64,000 nucleotides of DNA from the NCBI GenBank assembly GCA_031213475.1, contig JARUPZ010000036.1, positions 1,488,001 to 1,552,000 of the forward strand. Reading direction: 5' to 3'. The translations under genes were made by a program, and so were the position numbers. Shown here in pieces: positions 58,223 through 64,000 of the stretch (position 1 is the first letter of the stretch; every line of letters starts with the position of its first letter). The notes below the pieces were generated by a model that had not been told where the DNA came from, ran no database searches, and saw nothing but the letters and a program-made list of their open reading frames with translations. Source of the DNA: Nereocystis luetkeana. Taxonomy: Eukaryota > Sar > Phaeophyceae > Laminariales > Laminariaceae.

Positions 58223-58575
58223 GGGCGCCCCGATGGCCGAGTGATACTATCGAATGCTACTATTATTACAAGAGTTGGTGCTGGAGTTCGAACCCCAGGT
58301 AGTTCGAACTTTTGATATTATTTGCAAGGACGAACATAAAATGGAATCAACTGCTGAGAGCGCCTACAAAAGTAGTGTGGGCAGGCGCAATTCGAAGCGA
58401 GTCGACGAGATAAGAGAAAGGACCGAAGGCTTCTAGCGTGATAAAAATGCAAGGCAAGAACTGTTACAGTAGTGGGGGGGGGGGGGAGAAAGCCCTGCTT
58501 TGTGACTCTGGATCTGAGTTACAGCTAGGAAGGAAAGAGAAAAGAAGGGCGCAGATAATATATGGGATGGAAATA
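58223..58575 (+). mobile_element. SINE family A, copy f, with a third head type
   Basis: The head GGGCGCCCCGATGGCCGAGT, a long variable stretch and B-box GGAGTTCGAACCCCAGG precede the TATTTGCAA seam. The body has diverged (GAGAGCGCCTACAAAAGTAG, a G15 run, CTGGATCTGAGTTACAG). Confidence 0.78.
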
Positions 58576-58829
58576 CTAAAAACATTAAAGCTCCGTGAAC
58601 ATACCCTTTGCGAAGAAACAGCTGATATCCTCACGTTGGTTAGAACCTTTCAAGTCAAAGTTTTCAACTTATAACGGTGCTCCGACCATCCCGGGCAAGC
58701 GAAGGAGATTTCAAACTTCCAATAGAAAAACATATGTACATTACACCGAGGGAATCATCAACGGAGAGCTTCCTGGTTTTCGTTCGCACTTAGTCTACCC
58801 TTAGAGGCGGTGGGTGTTGCGGCCCACGA

Positions 58830-58960
58830 GGGCAAAGGGTGGCAAGTGGCGTGCAGGGGAGGTGTTGGAGGCGGCAGACCGTTTCACGGTGATATGTCAT
58901 GAGGAGGTGCTCGACGGAGACTATGCCACGCTCAATATATCAGCAAGATGGGCTTCAAGG
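58830..58960 (+). pseudogene. Relic of the LINE family 2 C-terminal module
   Basis: KGGKWRAGEVLEAADRFTV then ICHEEVLD aligns with KKAGKWYRGILEAVERFMV and RWHEAEAE of the fragment at 29620-30060. Only about 45 codons remain, without start or stop logic. A C-rich tract at about 59080 may mark the old 3' end. Confidence 0.5.
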
Positions 58961-59099
58961 GGAACATGACCAACAGGGGGGGACGGCCCCGTACTGGTGT
59001 CGCGCTCTGGACGGGAACCAGAGTGATTAGAAGAAGAAGATAGTCAAGCATGCACGCGGATCGGAATCCCAGTCGCTACCCCCCCCCGCCCCCCCTCCT

Positions 59100-60551
59100 C
59101 TAATAGTATGTCGGAAGAAAAATATAAAATAAATGTTGCGTCTTTCTGTTCGTCTCACACTCTCACACGCCTACAGAGACTTCTCCATGTAGTACGTGTC
59201 TCTGACGTCTAATACTATTGCTACTACTGCTCGGTTTTCAACTCTCTCGATTTGTTCTCCGTATATGCGTGTTTTTTGTATGTGGAACCCATGTGTCGTC
59301 TAACCTGCACGTACCCGGAGATCATCGCAAAGCTATCCCATATAGGTGGCACCAACTCATCAGATCACAAAAACCTTAATCTCTCTTATCTCTTATCGTA
59401 CAACTGTGACGGCAGATCTCCTGTGATCTCATCAGCAGGATCTCGGTACAATCCTTCGTTCACGGACGGACTATGATTGGTAATGTTGCCCCGAGACCAT
59501 CTGATGCACCACAAGATGCGTCACGCGCATTTGCCACATCATATCTCGTTCCAGACTCGTCGTCGAGTCTGCATCCAAACACCTGGTCTGTGTATCCATA
59601 TCACGCATCATGCAAGAGAGAAACTGTTGCAGTTCTCGAGTCGAATATATACCCACTCCTACTTGATGTTGACAACTATTAATAAGCTTCAAGCCCGCGA
59701 TGGTTTTGTTTTGTTTTTTACGCCGCAAGATCCAGAACCGGAGTTTGCGACAGACCCTGGACGAGCTCAACCGTCGGAGCCGCCTCACAGGTAGATTCTG
59801 AAACCCCCGCCTCGCATGTGTAAGGTGAGGTCAAGAAGAACGGTGCTGTCCTCGACTCCCACGGCTGGAAGAATCGTCTCCGCGCTCTGTGAAGGAACCA
59901 TCGCCTCGTAGTTACCTTTTTCGGATGAGGAGAAGAGCATCGGAGCGAGCCTCGAGCAAGTGGGCGTTCAAACACTTCGGGTGCTGCGTTTTTAGTAGGA
60001 GGCGGCTTCAAATATTATATCACTCCGCGAGGATCGGGCATCTCCGTCGCTGTCTGCTGGGTCCAACTTGCCGTCTGGTTGATCAACGACAGGAACCCGG
60101 TGAGACCAGGCTGCCCCGTCGACCCCGCAGGCCGTACGTTGTTCTAGTTGTCGACCTCAACAGATCAAACCTCCAATGCTAGTACGCATGTAGACGATGT
60201 CATCACACCAGCGGTGTAGGATGCGGGTGAATCTAAGGGTTCGTTTTCCTCCACCCCCAATCTGTTTCGTCGCCACTGCCGATACTGAGACAACCCAACC
60301 CATCGTTGGAGTCGTTGTCGTATCGTGACGCTGATGCTTCACCATTGTACCGTGATGTCGCAGCCGTGGCGGTGACATGTGCCGATTTTGCGTGGTGTAC
60401 CCCGGTTTACCGGATCACCTGATCAGCAGAACAATACTGAAAATTTAGGGCATTCTTAGGGTCATCGTAATCAGAGGCCTCTACGCAAAACGTGTTCGAC
60501 CCAATGTAGCACTCGAGTAATTTGCTCTTTTCGGAGAAGGCCACTGGCTGA
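59100..60551. other. No supported gene
   Basis: Frames on both strands (59471-59794, 59718-60011, 60407-60772) are open but carry no recognised motif. Confidence 0.35.
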
Positions 60552-60797
60552 TCCTTATCCCCTGTCTCGTATACCGTAGGAACGTTCGTTGCACCCGCGA
60601 CCTGGCAGGAAATGATTCGTGATCTTCTTAACCTGCCCATGCCAGATGAGCTCGCTCGGCAGGCAGCGATGGTTTCCCAGAATGGTGATGAAACTGTATC
60701 AGCATATATATGCGATTTTGTACATTTTTGTCGCAGTTCCAAGCTGCTGTCGACCGTGTCGATCGTAAACATACTTCAAAATACTTGGCTTAGATGA
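60552..60797 (+). pseudogene. Possible retrotransposon Gag (capsid-type) fragment
   Basis: An 81-residue frame reads ATWQEMIRDLLNLPMPDELA, RQAAMVSQNGDETVSAYICD and FVHFCRSSKLL. The order W..m..ll, then ar..a.vsQ...EtVs.Yi..F, follows the retrotransposon gag (Ty3-type) domain pattern. A TGA closes the frame upstream (60549-60551), no ATG precedes the domain and no pol follows, so it would be a relic. The antisense frame 60407-60772 is open too. A profile search would settle it. Confidence 0.35.
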
Positions 60798-63700
60798 TGA
60801 TTGCTTTGTCACGTCAGGGCTTGAAACAAAATGTGCGCTGTCCGATGCTCAACAGAAGCCAGTGACGTCGCTGAAATAAGCTATTGAGACAGTGTGCTCG
60901 CCGCCACGAGGCTGCTGGGATAGCAGTTGGCATCACCACCTTAGCGCTCTGTACCAACCAAAATGCATCACCGTCCACTTGATCAATGATTGTCTTGAGC
61001 CCCAATCCTCCCCACATAATCGTACAGGACGGGAGAGAGGTGGATAATCTTCGGGAAAAAGGCCCCTCTGCCTCTGCTTCTGTCTCTGCCCTCGAACCCG
61101 CTGTGAACCGTCCCGTGCGCGTATGCACCCACCCCACATGCCAATCGAAGCGATGAGCGCACTATCGAACGCTGGTTTACGCTCTGTCACGAGCAACGGG
61201 AAGCTGCTTCACAAGGTCCGTCTTCTACGCAGAAGGCCAGTTACACGTGCATGCCGTAGCAACATTACCCCAAACACAGACCGAACTCGCAGCGGCACGC
61301 GCCGAAATCGTTGCTCCGTTACTTCGAGCTGTTGTTGTTGACTCCACGTTCACCGTTAAACAACAGTCAGCAAATTTAGATATTTGTGTCTAGCATTGTC
61401 CTGTCTTATCATTGTCCCGGCAAGTGTGTCACCGCGGATACGCTCCATTCCAACAGCAAGCCTCCCGGTAAATTGTTACGGCACTACCTATACACCGCTG
61501 AACTCGGCAGGGGCTCGGGGCCAGCATCGCTGTAGCGCCCGGCCAGGTGGATGGACCAAGATCAACACAAAAAGAGAAAAAAAAAAAACAGAGGTGTCAT
61601 TGTATGTACGCCATACTCGGTGGTCCTCCCCAAGTCTTTATGTCGTTTACTTGTTATGGTTTGCGCAAGAATCTGCATGCCTACACATCAGTAGTACATC
61701 AAGGAATGTGCCATGATATTCCCAACGCACCACAGGTTGATTGAGCACACCTATTAGCCGGATTGATGCCTGTACTACCAAGTATGTGCTTGGCGATGCA
61801 CCGAGGCGCTGGTCTACCACGGTAGCGATTTACACGTGTCGCTCACCAGTACGCTCAGGTTTGCTTCATGAGTAGCTCTGCGTAGATTTCCGCTCTGGTC
61901 AACAGCTTCGCTTTCAAACTCAGTTCCCGCTCGATCTCCCATACTCGGCGGCCTTTTGGACAAGCCGTCGCCACATGTCGCCTCTTCTCTCCCGCGATGT
62001 ATGCCTTGGGGTAGAACGCGGACAGGGGCCATCCTGCATTCCTACTGTTTATCGACGTTCCAAGAATGCTGCCAACTTACACTCTTGCAGTTTCAGCAAC
62101 AGAAGCACCCCCCACCGGGGTCGAAGTACCATCCACCGACGGTCGAACCAATGAGTATGCCATCCTATTGACTGTCTGGTACTTAACAGGCATCGCTCTC
62201 ACTTGCTAAACAATTCTGTCCTTAGATGGATTCGAGTGTTCTCCAATTATGGTCCGTGTCCCCCACGATTGTATTCAGCTATATAACCCTTCCACTGCGA
62301 GGAGAACTGCCCCCCCCCCCCCCCCCGCAGTACATAACTCCGGTCACGATTCATCATTCTGAGACATTCTTCACAGGTCGGGCGACGGGAGGACCAGTGG
62401 TAGCGATGAAACATGTTCCTTTAACGACTATATTCATGACGGTCGCAGTCGAAGGCTCGCCAGTGACTGGAGGGAGGTGCAAAGGTAGTGGCCGAGGTAG
62501 ACCTTCCTCCCGTTCGACGATGTTGTTGGCGGAGGCGGCAGTGGCGGCTGCGACAGCACTAGCCCTTCCCAAGGTAGACATTGCACGCGCCGCTACTACT
62601 GCCATGCTCTCCCTCCTTGGCGTTTCTACGGCTGGTAATATAGGCTGGCAGTGCTGTAGACGACGTGTTTGCTGTATTCTTGATCAATGTTAGAGTTACC
62701 CGCCAGACAGCGGTGCGATGTAAAAGACGTTTCGCAGTTTCCCAGAGTATCCCAACGTGCATCCACCTTCAACGGCATATATATACCAGGTATAACCAAA
62801 ACAAACTGCAGTGCTACATACAGCAAACACCGGATCAGTAAGCAAGGCACAGTACAGCTAATGCGTTTCCGTCCTGTCCAACAATCTCCTCGATGGTGCA
62901 ATTTATTTGGTCATCGGCCTGGTTCGTCTCCTCTGACCTTTGAGTCACCCCACCGTAGGGGTTGCACTTTTTAGGCCAAAGGTTTCAGACCAGTTGGGTT
63001 CCTTAAGTGAGGAACTACGAGTTGGGATGAAATATTTCTCGTATATTCGCTTTAGGACTACTGTCGTAGCGCATACAAGTGCCGGTCGGGTGGCACGAAC
63101 GAATTTCTCCCAAGTAGTATGTCGGGTGAGAGATTGAGCTCCTAATGTGAGGGCCCCAGGAACTTCTGGTGCACCCCTACTTGTGGGATGGCTCCTTTCA
63201 ATACAGCCCAGCCCGCCTTTACGACTTATTTTTCATCATGCCAGCACAGGACTCGGAACATGTGCGCGTCCCTAAGTATTTCTGCTCCATCTCCCACTTT
63301 CTCCCTTCATTGTACCATTCCTCGCCTAGCTATACGTGTACCAGTCTGACGAAAAAAGAAGGGCCTCATTTAAATAACTTGGAAAAAATAGAGGAAATAC
63401 TTTGAATCAGAAGAGGTGAATTCAAAAGCCTCCAAGAAGAGCACCTACCTGCTCAAATTTGTTCTCAAGTTTCCTCTTTTTTCCCCAGTTTTTTATGTGT
63501 GTATACTCAGCACACCAATACTCGGAGACAATTTTTTGGTTTCCCTGGGTTAAGGAGCAAAGACAATATAATGGCAATCGGATATTTGTTGCCAGGCAGT
63601 TATTCAAATGGCTAGAATTGCCGAGAATGGCATCGATCGAAAAACAAAAATGGTCTGTACGAGCTCTCTCTGTAAATCGCCCCAAACTTCCTTACTGACT

Positions 63701-64000
63701 GGGAAAATTGAGCGAAAAGCAGATACTGTAGGCGGGGCGTGGTAACGAAGCATCCTCGGGTCAGCCAATAGTTATTTTACGCCTGTGGTCTCTCTGTATG
63801 GTGATACGCATATTAACGATTTTTAGGTGTACGATGGCCAGTACCCCATGATCTTATTTCACAAAGGGCCTGAGATTTTGTTTTTCGAAAGGCCGGTATA
63901 TTTTTGGTGAGACTGGTATGTGCTTCGTCCTGCTGTGAGCGCGAGGTCCCGCCACCTGCCCAATTTCTCCCTTTTACTTTTTCCGAGCAATCGCGTCGAG
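60798..64000. other. No supported gene
   Basis: Frames at 60814-61137 (minus), 61384-61716 and 62226-62693 (plus) are open without recognised domains. The last is Ala/Val-rich with an antisense frame open over the same bases. A C16 run lies near 62311, and TACCAGGTA occurs at 62785. Confidence 0.35.

Noticed and set aside
60814-61137. Minus-strand frame with GGLGLK as a reverse-transcriptase thumb
   Set aside because: A single short motif without neighbouring RT blocks; chance is equally likely.

Overview
This is eukaryotic nuclear DNA with very few genes and many transposable elements. No ribosome-binding sites, operons or prokaryotic genes are visible. The coding signals are short exons with GT-AG borders. 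The repeats are tRNA-headed SINEs, LINE and copia relics, and MITEs. One short array is telomere-type (TTAGGG). The LINE protein fragments and overall style recall brown-algal (stramenopile) genomes, but I could not search, so that assignment is tentative (about 0.4).

Layout. 1-12.6 kb: relatively GC-rich, with the terminal exon of a tropinone-reductase-like short-chain dehydrogenase (1092-1251), one mariner-type MITE, one piggyBac-type MITE and long stretches I cannot assign. 12.6-26 kb: AT-richer; a perfect (GT)546 tract at the junction of a SINE and an (AC)-tailed retroposon, a decayed LINE, and many SINEs and MITEs. 26.9-28.4 kb: a three-exon model for a single-pass membrane or secreted protein whose last exon runs into a SINE. 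28.4-36 kb: SINEs, MITEs and a LINE C-terminal relic. 37.9-38.2 kb: an acidic terminal exon. 42-46 kb: tandem and segmental duplications and CAG-rich DNA. 47.2-55.2 kb: a nested stack in which a copia-type LTR element contains a LINE, which contains a SINE, which contains a small LTR element. Target duplications are visible at three of these levels. 55-64 kb: tandem duplications, a small secreted ORF, SINE, LINE and gag relics, and unassigned DNA.

The most unusual signal is not a gene. The window is peppered with short palindromes bounded by TA: TACC(A/T)GGTA (35 found by eye), TATTAATA (about 23) and TACTCGTA/TACGAGTA (about 25). Where a repeat copy carrying one can be compared with a sister copy, the palindrome behaves as a 4-6 bp insertion with a duplicated TA. 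That is the form expected of Tc1/mariner-type excision footprints. The TATTAATA class matches the ends (TT...AA) of the 12-copy TA-flanked MITE present here.

Most long open frames are shadows of simple repeats or of antisense strands. Gene calls other than the dehydrogenase exon are of low to moderate confidence.
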